Origin: JBBDMC01 sp963775235
GTDB lineage: Bacteria > Pseudomonadota > Alphaproteobacteria > Rhizobiales > Kaistiaceae
Direction of reading: 5' to 3'
DNA length: 64,000 nt
NCBI GenBank assembly: GCA_963775235.1
Contig: CAVZHY010000002.1
Span: forward strand, 558,001-622,000
Under the pieces are notes generated by a model. It saw only the letters and a program-made list of their open reading frames with translations, searched no databases and was not told the DNA's origin. This document shows positions 8,159 to 18,034 of this stretch, in pieces (the stretch's first letter is position 1; each line of letters begins with the position of its first letter). Both the position numbers and the translations under genes were made by a program.

Positions 8159-8797
8159 CTAGGCGGCGTCGTCGCGAGATGGTGTCGGCAAGGCGATCTG
8201 GACGAAGTGCTCGCTGAGCGACGCATCGTGCCTGGCGTTCACGAATTCGATGGCGACACCTTGCGGCGAATGACGCACGACGCGCCCGCGTACCCGCCCG
8301 AGCTGGACAAGCGTGCCGACCGCGGGACGCTCGGCGATCCTGATGTGCGCACCGGTCAGTGAAAGGTCGATGATCTCGCACTCGGCCCCGCGTGACGACT
8401 GGGGCGAACCCAACGGTGTGGCCTGATTGTCGAGCTTGACCCGCAGCTCGCCGCGGCGCTCGCGAACGTTTTTCAACCGATCGCCAGCCTGGAGCTCCTC
8501 CAGCCGCCGGGCAAATTTGTCGGTTGCCCGCGTCGTGATCGTGAGCTGCAGGGCGAACCCGCCCTCCAGACGACGGACGATCTCACCCTCGACCCGTCCG
8601 AGTTGGTCCATGTAGACGACGACCGTCTCGCCGATCTCGCCGGATTGCGGCCCGGCAACCGCGATGCCGCCGACCGCGACGTCAATGATCGTGCAAGGGA
8701 ACTCCCGCCGATCGGCGAGCATGTAACGGCCGCGCAAATTCGTCTTGATGCGGGGATGCTTACGCTGGTCTTCGGGTCGCCGTGACGTCTCCGCCAT
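8159..8797 (-). CDS. Tandem PilZ-domain protein
   Basis: A 212-residue protein with two PilZ-like domains. The first has RKHPRI (RxxxR) and then DVAVGG, a variant of the D/NxSxxG motif. The second has RRGELR and a full DLSLTG motif near residue 150. PilZ domains bind cyclic di-GMP through these motifs, so the second is the better candidate sensor. The ATG at 8797 is preceded by GGAG six bases upstream; another ATG lies 16 codons earlier. No output domain is present and neighbours give no target. Confidence 0.8.
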   Translation of the reverse strand: MAETSRRPEDQRKHPRIKTNLRGRYMLADRREFPCTIIDVAVGGIAVAGPQSGEIGETVVVYMDQLGRVEGEIVRRLEGGFALQLTITTRATDKFARRLEELQAGDRLKNVRERRGELRVKLDNQATPLGSPQSSRGAECEIIDLSLTGAHIRIAERPAVGTLVQLGRVRGRVVRHSPQGVAIEFVNARHDASLSEHFVQIALPTPSRDDAA

Positions 8798-8996
8798 GAA
8801 CTGCTCCGGCAGGCTGATCCCGACGGCGGGGATTCCCCTGTACACCGCAACCTTTGCGATTTTCTTGCAAAGGAAACCACAAAAGTCAGGGAATCCAACC
8901 CCTAAATCTGTGGTTGCCTAATAAAATATTGCACGCATCAAGGGCGCTGCGCGGGCCGACCGGCAATGACGATCGCGGCCTGTCGGACGAAACGCT

Positions 8997-10094
8997 CTAT
9001 CCGATCAGCTTTCCCACCACCTTGGCGGTGTAGTCGACCATCGGGACGATCCGGGCATAGTTGAGCCGCGTCGGGCCGATGACGCCGAGAACGCCGACGA
9101 TGCGCTGCTCCGAATCCCGGTAGGGCGAGACCACCAGGGACGATCCCGACAGCGAGAAGAGCTGGTTCTCCGAGCCGATGAAGATGCGCACGCCCTCGCC
9201 GCTCTCGGCGTTGCCGAGAAGACGGATCAACTCGCGCTGGGTCTCCAGGTCGTCGAAGAGCAGGCGGATGCGTTCCAGGTCGCTCGCCGCCGTGACGTCC
9301 TCCAGCAGGTTGGCACGCCCGCGCACGATCAGCGTCTCCGGGCGGTCACCGCCGGCCGCCGCCCAACTCGCAAGACCCGCCTGCACCAGTTGCTCGGTCA
9401 GCTTGTCGAGCTCGGCCTTGAGCCGCGCCTCGTTGCGCTCCAGCTCGGTCCTTGCTTCCGACAGAGAACGGCCGCGCAGGCGCGTGTTGAGGTAGTTCGC
9501 GGCCTCGATCAGGCTTGACGGCGTCGTTCCCGGGTCGAGGTCGATCAGCCGGTTTTCCACCGATCCGTCCTCGCCCACCAGCACCACCAGCGCCCGCGTC
9601 GGCTCCAGGCGGATGAACTCGACGTGCTTCAGCCTGAGGTCGGCCTTGCCGGCGAGCACAACGCCGGCACCGCGCGACAGGCCGGACAGCGCCTGGCTCG
9701 CTTCGGCGAGCACGCTTTCGACCGTTCGCGAGGATGTGCCGGCACGTACCTGGGCCTCGATCTGCCGGCGCTCTTCCGCCGACAGGTCGCCGATTTCCAG
9801 GAGCGCATCGACGAAGAAACGCAGGCCGAATTCCGTCGGCAGCCGCCCTGCCGAGGTGTGCGGCGCGTAGATGAGGCCGAGCTGCTCGAGGTCGGCCATG
9901 ACGTTTCGGACTGAGGCCGGCGACAGCGACATCGGCAGTAGCCGGCTGAGGTTGCGCGAGCCGACCGGCTCGCCGGTCTCCAGGTAGGAATCGACGATGC
10001 GTTTGAAGATCTCGCGCGAGCGCCGGTCGAGACCGGTCAGCCCGGCCGGCGGGCTTTCGCGTTGCGGGATAAGGGGGGATTCGGGTTTGCTCAT
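8997..10094 (-). CDS. hrcA: Heat-inducible transcription repressor HrcA
   Basis: A 365-residue repressor of class I heat-shock genes that binds CIRCE. The N-terminal winged helix is visible (LDRRSREIFKRIVDSYLETG, then GSRNLSRLLPMSLSPASVRN), followed by the GAF-like domain and the C-terminal IGPTRLNYARIVPMVDYTA signature. It diverges from rph, as in other alphaproteobacteria, with a 78-bp gap. grpE, often next to hrcA, is about 17 kb away here. I found no CIRCE repeat in the gap or upstream of dnaK. Confidence 0.93.
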   Translation of the reverse strand: MSKPESPLIPQRESPPAGLTGLDRRSREIFKRIVDSYLETGEPVGSRNLSRLLPMSLSPASVRNVMADLEQLGLIYAPHTSAGRLPTEFGLRFFVDALLEIGDLSAEERRQIEAQVRAGTSSRTVESVLAEASQALSGLSRGAGVVLAGKADLRLKHVEFIRLEPTRALVVLVGEDGSVENRLIDLDPGTTPSSLIEAANYLNTRLRGRSLSEARTELERNEARLKAELDKLTEQLVQAGLASWAAAGGDRPETLIVRGRANLLEDVTAASDLERIRLLFDDLETQRELIRLLGNAESGEGVRIFIGSENQLFSLSGSSLVVSPYRDSEQRIVGVLGVIGPTRLNYARIVPMVDYTAKVVGKLIG

Positions 10095-10175
10095 GCCGCG
10101 CCATTAAGTGTCTGTCTTTGCCCTGTTTTCAAGCGGGGCTTTACCTTGCGGTGAACCGGCGGCTATGAAGCGGTG

Positions 10176-10914
10176 ATGGATAACACGTCCCCGGCCGTGA
10201 CCCGGCCGTCAAAACGCGCTCCCGGCGACATGCGCGCCATAAGTCTGGAACGCGCCGTTGCCAGGCACGCCGAAGGCTCGTGCCTGGTCCGCTTCGGCGA
10301 GACCCACGTCCTGTGCACGGCGAGCCTGGAGGAGAAGGTGCCCGCCGTGGCTGCGCGGCGGCGGCAAGGGCTGGGTGACGGCCGAGTACGGCATGCTGCC
10401 GCGGGCCACCACCGAGCGCACCCGCCGCGAGGCGTCGGCCGGCAAGCAGTCCGGCCGCACGGTGGAGATCCAGCGCCTGATCGGCCGGTCGCTCCGCGCC
10501 GTCGTCGATCTCGCCGCACTCGGCGAACGCCAGGTGCTGATCGACTGCGACGTCATCCAGGCCGACGGCGGCACCCGAACCGCGTCCATTACCGGCGCGT
10601 GGGTGGCGCTTCGCGACTGCATCGAATGGATGCGCGCGCGCGACATGGTGACGAAGCCGGTCATCGCCGATCATGTCGCTGCCGTCTCCGTCGGCATCTA
10701 CCGTGGAACGCCGGTCCTCGACCTCGACTACGCCGAGGACTGCGAGGCCCATACCGACGCCAACTTCGTCATGACCGGTGCCGGCAGCTTCGTCGAAATC
10801 CAGGCGACCGCCGAAGGGGCGCCGTTCAGCGACCAGGAATTCGCCGCCCTGCTGACCCTCGCCCGCGGCGGCATCGCCCAGCTTGTCGGGCTGCAGAAGC
10901 TCGCCATCCTTTGA
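10176..10914 (+). CDS. rph: Ribonuclease PH, one-base frameshift
   Basis: A phosphorolytic 3'-5' exoribonuclease that trims tRNA 3' ends. The N-terminal part reads RAISLERAVARHAEGSCLVRFGETHVLCTASLEEKVP. The frame breaks at the CCC run 10341-10343; dropping one C restores PPWLRGGGKGWVTAEYGMLP and then the whole remainder, including SGRTVEIQRLIGRSLRAVVD and the phosphate-binding GTRTASITGAWVAL. The restored protein has 245 residues. It diverges from hrcA and its stop overlaps the rdgB start region. I consider the frameshift more likely a sequence error than a real lesion. Confidence 0.9.
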
Positions 10915-11543
10915 GCGGTGTCGTGCTCGAACGCGGCGACACTCTCGTGATTGCCAGCCACAACGCCGGCAAGCTCCGCGAGATCAGCGAACTGATCGCG
11001 CCCTACGGCCTGAAGACCGAAACCGCAGCCGAGGCCGGTCTCGACGAACCGGAGGAGACCGGCTCGACCTTCGAGGCCAATGCCGAACTGAAGGCGGTCG
11101 CCGCCGCGATCGCCTCGGGCCTGCCGGCGCTCGCCGACGATTCGGGCCTTGCCGTCGATGCGCTGGACGGCGAGCCCGGCGTGCACTCCGCCCGCTTCGC
11201 CGGTCCCGACCGCGATTTCGCGCGCGCCATGCGCGAGATCGAGAAACGTCCGGTGGACGCCGGGGCGACAACTCCGCAGACACGCCGGGCCCGCTTCATA
11301 GCCGTCGTCTGCCTGGCCTCGCCGAGCGGCCATGCGGAGACGTTTCGCGGCGAGGTCGCGGGCACGCTGGTCTGGCCGCCGCGCGGCTCCGGCGGTTTTG
11401 GCTACGACCCGATCTTCCAGCCGGACGGCCATCAGCGCACCTTCGCCGAGATGCCGCCGGCCGAGAAGCACGCGCTCTCCCATCGCGCCCGTGCGCTCGC
11501 CGCCTTCGCCGCCGCCAAGCTTGGCGCGGGGCCCGCCCGATGA
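10911..11543 (+). CDS. rdgB: XTP/dITP diphosphatase (RdgB/HAM1)
   Basis: A 210-residue house-cleaning pyrophosphatase removing ITP, dITP and XTP. Motifs are IASHNAGKLREISEL near the N-terminus, ADDSGLAVDALDGEPGVHSARF in the middle, and GFGYDPIFQPDG followed by MPPAEKHALSHRARAL at the C-terminus. A TTG start at 10911 gives a TTGA overlap with the rph stop; a GTG at 10923 is an alternative. The stop overlaps the hemW ATG (ATGA), so rph-rdgB-hemW look like one operon. Confidence 0.92.
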   Translation: MSGVVLERGDTLVIASHNAGKLREISELIAPYGLKTETAAEAGLDEPEETGSTFEANAELKAVAAAIASGLPALADDSGLAVDALDGEPGVHSARFAGPDRDFARAMREIEKRPVDAGATTPQTRRARFIAVVCLASPSGHAETFRGEVAGTLVWPPRGSGGFGYDPIFQPDGHQRTFAEMPPAEKHALSHRARALAAFAAAKLGAGPAR

Positions 11544-12682
11544 CCGCCTTCGGTGTCTACGTCCACTGGCCGTTCTGCGCGGCCAAGTGCCCTTACTGCG
11601 ACTTCAACAGCCACGTACGGCATACGCCGCCGGACCAGCAGCGCTTCGCCGCCGCCTTCGCGCGCGAGATCGCCACCACCGCCGCGCGCGCCCCCGGCCG
11701 AACCGTCACCTCGATCTTCCTCGGCGGCGGCACGCCGTCGCTGATGGAGCCGGCAACCGTCGGCGCGATCCTCGACGCGGTCACGAAACATTGGGCCGTC
11801 GCCCCGGACGCCGAGGTGACGCTGGAGGCGAATCCGTCGAGCGTCGAGGCCGACCGGTTCCGCGGCTACCGCACCGCCGGCGTCAACCGCCTGTCGCTCG
11901 GCGTCCAGGCGCTGAACGACGCCGATCTCAGGTTCCTCGGTCGCCTGCATAACGTCGACCAGGCGCTGGCGGCGATCGAGATCGCGCGTGAGACGTTCCC
12001 GCGCCTCTCCTTCGACCTGATCTATGCGCGCCCCGGCCAGAAGCCGGAGGCATGGCGCCGCGAACTCACCCAAGCGCTGGCGCGCGCCTGCGATCACCTC
12101 TCGCTCTATCAATTGACCATCGAGGAGGGGACGCCGTTCTTCGCGCTCCGCAAGGCCGGCAAGCTCATCGTCCCCGACGACAACGCCGCCGCCGACCTCT
12201 ACGCCGTGACCCAGGACGTCTGCGACGCGGCAGGCCTGCCCGCCTACGAGATTTCCAACCACGCCGCGCCCGGGGCCGAATGCCGTCACAACCTCGCCTA
12301 CTGGCGCTATGACGAATACGCCGGCATCGGCCCCGGCGCTCATGGCCGCCTCAGGCTCGCCGACGGCCGCCATGCCACCGCGACGGAGCGGGCACCGGAG
12401 GCGTGGCTGGAGAAGGTCGAATCGTGGGGCGACGGCCTGACCGTCGACGACGTACTGACGCCGGAGGAGGAGGGCGACGAACTCCTGCTGATGGGCCTCC
12501 GCCTCGCCGAAGGCATCGATCTGGACCGCTACGAGCGGCTCACCGGCCGCGTGCTCGATCCAGCCCGCCTCACCGATCTCCTCGCCCACGGTATGGTGGA
12601 GCGCATGGGCGGCAGCAAGCTGCGCGCCACCCGTGCCGGCTTCTTCGTCCTCGATGCGGTGGTCGCGGACCTCGCGGCGTGA
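11540..12682 (+). CDS. hemW: HemW, radical SAM haem chaperone
   Basis: A 380-residue protein with the radical SAM cysteine motif CAAKCPYCDF (Cx3Cx2C) at residues 14-23, followed by FLGGGTPSLM and the GVNRLSLGVQALND block. HemW-type proteins resemble coproporphyrinogen dehydrogenase HemN but act in haem delivery; the short N-terminus beginning directly with GVYVHWPFC favours HemW. It is translationally coupled to rdgB. The 3' end abuts the convergent LppC gene with no spacer. Confidence 0.9.
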   Translation: MTAFGVYVHWPFCAAKCPYCDFNSHVRHTPPDQQRFAAAFAREIATTAARAPGRTVTSIFLGGGTPSLMEPATVGAILDAVTKHWAVAPDAEVTLEANPSSVEADRFRGYRTAGVNRLSLGVQALNDADLRFLGRLHNVDQALAAIEIARETFPRLSFDLIYARPGQKPEAWRRELTQALARACDHLSLYQLTIEEGTPFFALRKAGKLIVPDDNAAADLYAVTQDVCDAAGLPAYEISNHAAPGAECRHNLAYWRYDEYAGIGPGAHGRLRLADGRHATATERAPEAWLEKVESWGDGLTVDDVLTPEEEGDELLLMGLRLAEGIDLDRYERLTGRVLDPARLTDLLAHGMVERMGGSKLRATRAGFFVLDAVVADLAA

Positions 12683-13892
12683 TCAGATGCCGGCCTTGGC
12701 GAAGGTCTTGGGCGCCGGATCGACGATGGTCGGCTTGCCGCCCTCAAGCTGATAGATGGCAAGCCCGCGCTCGCTCAGCCCGTTCGGCAGGAAGCGGAAG
12801 GCGCCGTCGATCCCGATGAAGCCGCTCGAATTGGTCAGCGTCTGCGCGGTGAAACGCTGGTCGCCGAAACGGGCCGATAGACCGGCGGCGAGGCTGGTGG
12901 CGTCATAGGCAAGCGTTGCCGAACGGAACGGTGTCGCGCCGAACGCAGCCTCGTAGCGCTTGGAGAAACTCTCGAAGCCGGAGGATTTCAGGCGCCGGAT
13001 ACCAGCCGCCGCTGAGGTTCGATTCGGCCGCGATGCGGCTGTCGTCCCACTGGCCGCTGCCAAGGAAGGCGATCTTGGAGGAGAGCACGCCGTTGGCGGC
13101 GAGCACCTGCGCCAGGAAGGGCGTCGCGTCGCCGGCGTCGGGGATGAACACTGCGTCGACCGTTCCCGAATTGACCAGTTGGGCCACGGTCGTCGCGTGC
13201 TGCTGCATGGACACCTTGTCGAGGTCGTACTTCTCCACCGTCATGACGCGGCCGCCGGCATTGGCGACGGCGCGCTGGAGCGCCGCTTCGTAGAGCGTGC
13301 CCGCCGCCGTGTTGGGCAGCAGCGCGGCGAACGAGCGTTTGCCGTGGGCGGCGGCGAACGCAATGATGCGGTCGACGTCGCTCTGGGGCAGGAAGCTGAG
13401 GAGATAGACCCCGCGGCTGGCGGTTGTCGCATCGGTCGAGAACGCGATGATCGGCACGTTGGCGCTGTGCGCCACCGTCGCCGCAGCGGTCACCGAGCGC
13501 GCGAACAGCGGCCCGAGGATCAATTGGGCGCCTTGCGAGATGGCTTCGCTCGCCGCCGCGCTCGCCCCCTCCGGCGTGCCGCCGTCGTCCTTGACCAGGA
13601 TCTGGATGTTGGCGGTCTGGAAATCGCGGATGGCGAGGTCGGCGGCGTTCTTCAAGTTGGTGGCGACCTGGCCGGCGTTGCCGGTCGCCGACAAGGGCAG
13701 CAGTAGCGCCACCTTGACCGGCCCGGTGCCAAGCACCTCGCCGCTGACTGGCGTCGAGCCGATTACCGGCCCCCGCCCGCCGCCACCAATTCCTGATCCT
13801 GAACAGGCCGACAGTACCGCCAGGCCGCTGGCCACCACCGCGACGGCCGCCGCCCTGACACCACCGAAGCGCACGGAAAACCGGCGGGACAA
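12683..13892 (-). CDS. LppC/LpoA-like periplasmic lipoprotein (penicillin-binding protein activator), frameshifted
   Basis: The N-terminus has an Arg-rich region, a hydrophobic segment and a lipobox LSAC, so the mature protein is lipid-anchored. The body is a type I periplasmic-binding fold: VKVALLLPLSATGNAG, ISQGAQLILGPLFARSV, NVPIIAFSTDA. This is the LppC (LpoA-like) family that activates peptidoglycan synthases. The frame breaks at the TTT run 12986-12988; correcting it joins GGWYPAPE to SSGFESFSKRYEAAFGATP and the rest, giving about 402 residues. I chose a TTG at 13892 because GGGAGAAGG precedes it; an ATG at 13955 is possible. Confidence 0.8.
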
Positions 13893-14019
13893 GACCTTCT
13901 CCCTCGCTCGCCTCGGGGACGCTAACGATTGCCAAATCATAGGACTATTCGGCACCCTGTCAAAACCTCATGATAAATCATCGCAAATCGGCCGCTCGTC
14001 CGAGGCTGGAACCGCCCGC

Positions 14020-14946
14020 ATGAAAGACCCGCACAAGGACCCTGGCGGCCCCTCCCGATCCTACGCGGTTGAGGGTCATCGAATCACGGCGCCCTCGCTC
14101 GAACCCGGCCTTTACGTTGTGTCGACCCCGATCGGCAACCTTGGCGACACGACGCTGAGGGCGCTTGCGGTCCTCGCGGCAGCCGACCTGATAGCCTGCG
14201 AGGACACCAGGGTGACCTCGGTGCTGTTGCGTCGCTTCGGCATCGCCACCAAACTCGCCCCTTATCACGACCATAATGCGGCGAAGGAGCGCCCGAAGCT
14301 GCTCGCGGCACTGGCCGCCGGCGCGGCGGTTGCCCTGGTGAGCGACGCCGGTACCCCGCTCGTCTCCGACCCCGGCTACCGTCTGGTGCTGGAGGCGCGC
14401 AGAGCCGATCACCCGGTGGTACCTGTCCCCGGCGCCTCCGCCGTGCTTGCCGCACTGGTTGCCTCGGGCCTTCCCTCCGACGCCTTCATGTTCGCCGGCT
14501 TCGTTCCGGTAAAGCCGAACGCCCGGTCCAAGCGCTTCGCTGAACTGAAGGTGGTGCCGGCGACGCTCATCTTTTTCGAGTCGCCGAAACGCGTTGCCGC
14601 TTCGCTGGCCGCCATGGCCGACGCCTTCGGCGGCGAGCGGACCGCTGCCGTCGTGCGCGAGCTCACCAAGATTCACGAGACCGTCCGCCGCGGCACGCTC
14701 GCCGAACTCGCAGCCGCATACGGGGAGGAACAGCCGCCGAAGGGCGAGATCGTGGTGGTGGTTGCGCCGCCGTTGGTGGAGCAAACCTCGGCACGGGATG
14801 CCGACGAAGTGCTTTCATCGCTGCTCGAGACGCACTCTGTCAGCGGCGCGGCGGCCGAGGCGGCCGCGCTCACCGGGCTGCCCCGCCGCCAGCTCTATGC
14901 GCGCGCGCTGGCGCTGAAGGGTAGGGCGGATGCCGGCGAGGCCTGA
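14020..14946 (+). CDS. rsmI: 16S rRNA 2'-O-methyltransferase RsmI
   Basis: A 308-residue SPOUT-unrelated tetrapyrrole-methylase-fold enzyme that methylates C1402 of 16S rRNA. Signature blocks are GLYVVSTPIGNLGDTTLRAL, IACEDTR, LVSDAGTPLVSDPGYRLV, PGASAVLAALVASGLP and FFESPKRVAASL. The ATG at 14020 leaves a 30-residue leader before the core, slightly long but common in this group. It diverges from the LppC gene and overlaps yraN by 17 bp, the classical arrangement. Confidence 0.93.
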   Translation: MKDPHKDPGGPSRSYAVEGHRITAPSLEPGLYVVSTPIGNLGDTTLRALAVLAAADLIACEDTRVTSVLLRRFGIATKLAPYHDHNAAKERPKLLAALAAGAAVALVSDAGTPLVSDPGYRLVLEARRADHPVVPVPGASAVLAALVASGLPSDAFMFAGFVPVKPNARSKRFAELKVVPATLIFFESPKRVAASLAAMADAFGGERTAAVVRELTKIHETVRRGTLAELAAAYGEEQPPKGEIVVVVAPPLVEQTSARDADEVLSSLLETHSVSGAAAEAAALTGLPRRQLYARALALKGRADAGEA

Positions 14947-15319
14947 TCGCGCGAGCGAGCGCCGCGCCGCCGAGGAACGAGGCCGGCGGGCCGAGGCGAT
15001 CGCAGCCTGGTTCCTGCGGGTGAAAGGCTATCGGGTGCTCGCGCGCCGCTATCGTGTCCCGGTTGGGGAGATCGACCTGATCGTTCGCCGCGGCCACGTG
15101 GTGGCTTTTGTGGAAGTGAAGGCGAGGGCCACACTCGCCGAAGGCGCTAAAGCGGTGACACCCACAGGTCGCCGGCGCATCGCTCGTGCCGCGGCCCTCT
15201 GGCTCGCCGCCCACCCGAAGGCCGCCCGGTGCGACCTCCGTTTCGACGTGGTCGTCGCCGCGCCCGGACGCCTGCCGCGGCACCTTGCCGGCGTGTTCGA
15301 CGCCGACGGCGTCGCGTGA
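14930..15319 (+). CDS. YraN family protein (UPF0102), nuclease-fold
   Basis: A 129-residue member of the UPF0102 family with a restriction-endonuclease-like fold. It shows GRRAEAIAAWFLRVKGYRVLAR, then GEIDLIVRRG and VAFVEVKAR, where the E, D and ExK residues match the PD-(D/E)XK pattern. Cellular role is unsettled. It overlaps rsmI and precedes gshB, a conserved order in Hyphomicrobiales. Confidence 0.85.
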   Translation: MPARPDRASERRAAEERGRRAEAIAAWFLRVKGYRVLARRYRVPVGEIDLIVRRGHVVAFVEVKARATLAEGAKAVTPTGRRRIARAAALWLAAHPKAARCDLRFDVVVAAPGRLPRHLAGVFDADGVA

Positions 15320-15346
15320 TAATCACCGCCGTTTCCGGAGCCGTCG

Positions 15347-16294
15347 ATGCCGCTCAAGGTCGCCTTTCAGATGGATCATATCGCGCGGGTCGCCATCCGC
15401 GGCGATTCCACATTCGCGCTGATGCTGGAGGGAGAGCGGCGCGGCCACCGGCTCTATCACTACACTCCTGACCGTCTCGCCATGAGCGGCGGCCGCGTCT
15501 CGGCGACGGTCGAGCCGGTGTCCGTGCGCGACGTCGAAGGCGATCACTACACCCTCGGAGAAGCGGAACCGGCCGACCTCTCCACTTTCGACATCGTCCA
15601 TCTCCGCCAGGACCCGCCCTTCGACATGGGCTATATCACCACCACCCACATGCTGGAGCGCATCCATCCGGCGACGCTGGTGGTGAACGACCCGGTGAGC
15701 GTCCGCAATGCGCCGGAAAAACTGTTCGTCACAGAGTTTGCCTCACTCGGTCCGCCAACGCTCATCACCCGCGACCGCAAACGGATCGTCGCCTTCCGCG
15801 CCGAGCATGGCGACATCATCGTCAAGCCGCTCTATGGCAACGGCGGCGCCGGCGTCTTCCGCATCACCGGCGGCGACGAGAATCTCGCCTCGCTTCTCGA
15901 AATCTTCGAGGACGCCTTTCCGCGCCAGCCCTATGTCGTGCAGCGCTACCTGCCGGACGTTCGCAAGGGCGACAAGCGCATCATCCTGGTCGACGGCGAG
16001 CCGGTCGGCATCATCAACCGGGTGCCCGCCGCCGGCGAGGCGCGCTCCAACATGCACGTCGGCGGCCGCGCGGAGCCGGCCGAGATGAGCGCTCGCGACC
16101 ACGACATCTGCACGGCGATCGGCCCGGCGCTGAGAGAGCGCGGACTGATCTTCGTCGGCATCGACGTGATCGGCGACTATCTCACCGAGATCAACGTCAC
16201 CTCGCCCACCGGCATCCGCGAGGTGAAGCGCTTCGGTGGCGCCGATATCGCGGTGCTGATCTGGGACGCGATCGAACGACGGCGCCGGAGGTGA
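15347..16294 (+). CDS. gshB: Glutathione synthetase
   Basis: A 315-residue ATP-grasp enzyme joining gamma-glutamylcysteine and glycine. It starts with VAFQMDHIARVAIRGDSTFALM, and has LRQDPPFDMGYITTTH, IVKPLYGNGGAGVFRI (ATP-binding loop) and VGIDVIGDYLTEINVTSPTG near the C-terminus with the metal-binding Glu/Asn. In relatives it is followed by comM; here a HAD gene and an inserted element intervene. Confidence 0.94.
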   Translation: MPLKVAFQMDHIARVAIRGDSTFALMLEGERRGHRLYHYTPDRLAMSGGRVSATVEPVSVRDVEGDHYTLGEAEPADLSTFDIVHLRQDPPFDMGYITTTHMLERIHPATLVVNDPVSVRNAPEKLFVTEFASLGPPTLITRDRKRIVAFRAEHGDIIVKPLYGNGGAGVFRITGGDENLASLLEIFEDAFPRQPYVVQRYLPDVRKGDKRIILVDGEPVGIINRVPAAGEARSNMHVGGRAEPAEMSARDHDICTAIGPALRERGLIFVGIDVIGDYLTEINVTSPTGIREVKRFGGADIAVLIWDAIERRRRR

Positions 16295-16297
16295 ACC

Positions 16298-17005
16298 GTG
16301 GCTGTGTCGAGGCGACTGACCGCCATCGGCTTCGATGCCGACGACACGCTCTGGCAGAACGAGCGCTTCTTCCGGCTGACCCAGGAGCGCTTCGCCGGGC
16401 TGCTTGCCGGGCACGCCGAGCCCGATCACCTTGCCGAGCGGCTGCTGAAGGTCGAGAAGCGCAACCTCGCCCGCTACGGCTTCGGCATCAAGGGCTTCAC
16501 CCTGTCGATGATCGAGACCGCGATCGAGGTGAGCGACGGCGAGGTTCCCGCCACGGTCATCCGCGACATCCTCGAAGCCGGACGCGACATGCTCTCCCAT
16601 CCGGTCGAGACACTGCCCGACGTGCGCGAGACGCTGGAATATCTGGCGCCGTCCTTCCGGATGATCCTCGTCACCAAGGGCGACCTGTTCGACCAGGAGC
16701 GCAAGCTCGCCGGCTCCGGCCTCGGCGACTTCTTCGACGCGGTCGAGATCGTTTCCGACAAGACCACGGCGACGTACGAGCGGGTCTTCAGCCGGTACGC
16801 CGATGGACCGGCCCGCGCCATGATGGTCGGCAATTCACTGAAATCGGACGTGATCCCGGCGATCGCCGCGGGGAGCTGGGGCGTCTATATCCCACACGAC
16901 CTGAACTGGGAGCTGGAACACGCCGACGACCCGGTGGACGAGCCGCGGTACCGCCGGCTCACCCGCCTCGGCGAACTGACCGACCTGATCGCGGCGATCG
17001 GGTAA
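16298..17005 (+). CDS. HAD-superfamily hydrolase
   Basis: A 235-residue HAD phosphatase with all motifs: DADDTLW (nucleophile Asp12 and Asp14), VTKGDLFDQE (motif II), the conserved lysine in SDKTTATY and GNSLKSDVIPAIAAG (motif IV). The cap between motifs I and II is helical, so subfamily I. A GTG start lies three bases after the gshB stop, implying co-transcription. The substrate is unknown. Confidence 0.82.
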   Translation: MAVSRRLTAIGFDADDTLWQNERFFRLTQERFAGLLAGHAEPDHLAERLLKVEKRNLARYGFGIKGFTLSMIETAIEVSDGEVPATVIRDILEAGRDMLSHPVETLPDVRETLEYLAPSFRMILVTKGDLFDQERKLAGSGLGDFFDAVEIVSDKTTATYERVFSRYADGPARAMMVGNSLKSDVIPAIAAGSWGVYIPHDLNWELEHADDPVDEPRYRRLTRLGELTDLIAAIG

Positions 17006-17030
17006 CCGGACGTTCACGAATTGTTCTTGT

Positions 17031-17038
17031 GGTTTGGG
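17031..17038 (+). repeat. Target-site duplication, left copy (element 1)
   Basis: GGTTTGGG immediately precedes the left inverted repeat of element 1 and is repeated exactly at 19601-19608 after the right end. Eight bases is the usual duplication length of IS1595-family elements. Confidence 0.9.
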
Positions 17039-17060
17039 GGCGATTATGTATCTTGCAAAC
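17039..17060 (+). repeat. Left inverted repeat of element 1
   Basis: Begins GGCGATTATG and ends TTGCAAAC. It pairs with 19579-19600 with three mismatches, all in the middle (positions 11, 13 and 14). Confidence 0.88.
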
Positions 17061-17106
17061 AGGGACAGAATGCCCTACATTCCCTAGTACGGAAAGGGAA
17101 TTAGCC

Positions 17107-18034
17107 ATGTCCGTCCTGTCAAAGCCCTACTTTCATGATGAAGAAGCCGCTTTCGCGCACCTTGAGGCTGTTCTATGGCCTAACGGCCCCGTCTGCCCGC
17201 ATTGCGGTGGAACGGACCGGATCACCAAGATCAAGGCGAACCCGGCCAAGCGCATCCGCTACGGCCTGCATCGCTGCGCCGACTGCGGCAAGCAGTTCAC
17301 CGTGAAGATCGGCACGGTGTTCGAACACGGCCGCATCCCGCTCCACAAGTTCTTGCAGGCGGTTCACCTGATGGCTTGCTCCAAGAAGGGCATTAGCGCC
17401 CATCAGCTTCACCGCATCTTGGAGGTCCAGTACAAGACGGCGTGGTTCCTTGCGCATCGTATCCGCGAGGCTATGCGTTCTGGCGACCTGTCGCCGCTCG
17501 GTGGTTCTGGCAAGGTTGTAGAGGCTGACGAGACGTTCATCGGTCGGCTGGAAGGTATGCCGCCGGCGCATCCTCTAGGCCGTGGTGGCGGCGCGCAGGC
17601 CGTCAAGAACACCATCGTGACGCTCGTCGAGCGCGGCGGCCGCGCGCGTTCGTTCCATGTCGGACAGCACGACGGTGGCCGATATCGTCCCCATCGTCCG
17701 CGACAACATCAACCGCGAGTCGCGCTTCATGACCGACAAGGCGCGCTACTACGTCGGCATTGGTGCGACGTTCGCGGAACATGGTTCGGTGGACCACACG
17801 GCCAAGGAATACGTTCGCGGTGACATCCACACGAACACGGTCGAGGGCTACTACTCGATCTGCAAGCGGCATGAAGGGCGTCTAATCAGCACAGAACGAG
17901 AAGCATATGACCATAGGCGGAGTTCGATTTCCGCTAAGAAACTTCGGTGCTTGGTCGAGGATCAGGAAAGGGCCGGTCTGGCAATTGAACGCATGAAGGG
18001 CAAGCGACTGACCTACCGGCAACCTCACGGCTAA
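17107..18034 (+). pseudogene. IS1595-family transposase (element 1), frameshifted
   Basis: The N-terminus carries the zinc-ribbon of the family: CPHCGG and CADCGKQFTVKIGTVFE. The DDE-type catalytic region follows: VVEADETFIGR (first D), FMTDKARYY (second D) and HTNTVEGYYSI with the N/E pair typical of IS1595. The frame slips near 17659, where one extra G follows SFHV. Between about 17865 and 17945 there are several compensating indels where relatives have an uninterrupted AEFDFRYN block. The C-terminus VEDQERAGLAIERMKGKRL is again in frame. The ATG is at 17107. At least three lesions in under 1 kb suggest true inactivation. Confidence 0.88.

Noticed and set aside
10095..10175. CIRCE element between hrcA and rph
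   Set aside because: No TTAGCACTC/GAGTGCTAA inverted repeat is present in the 80-bp gap.
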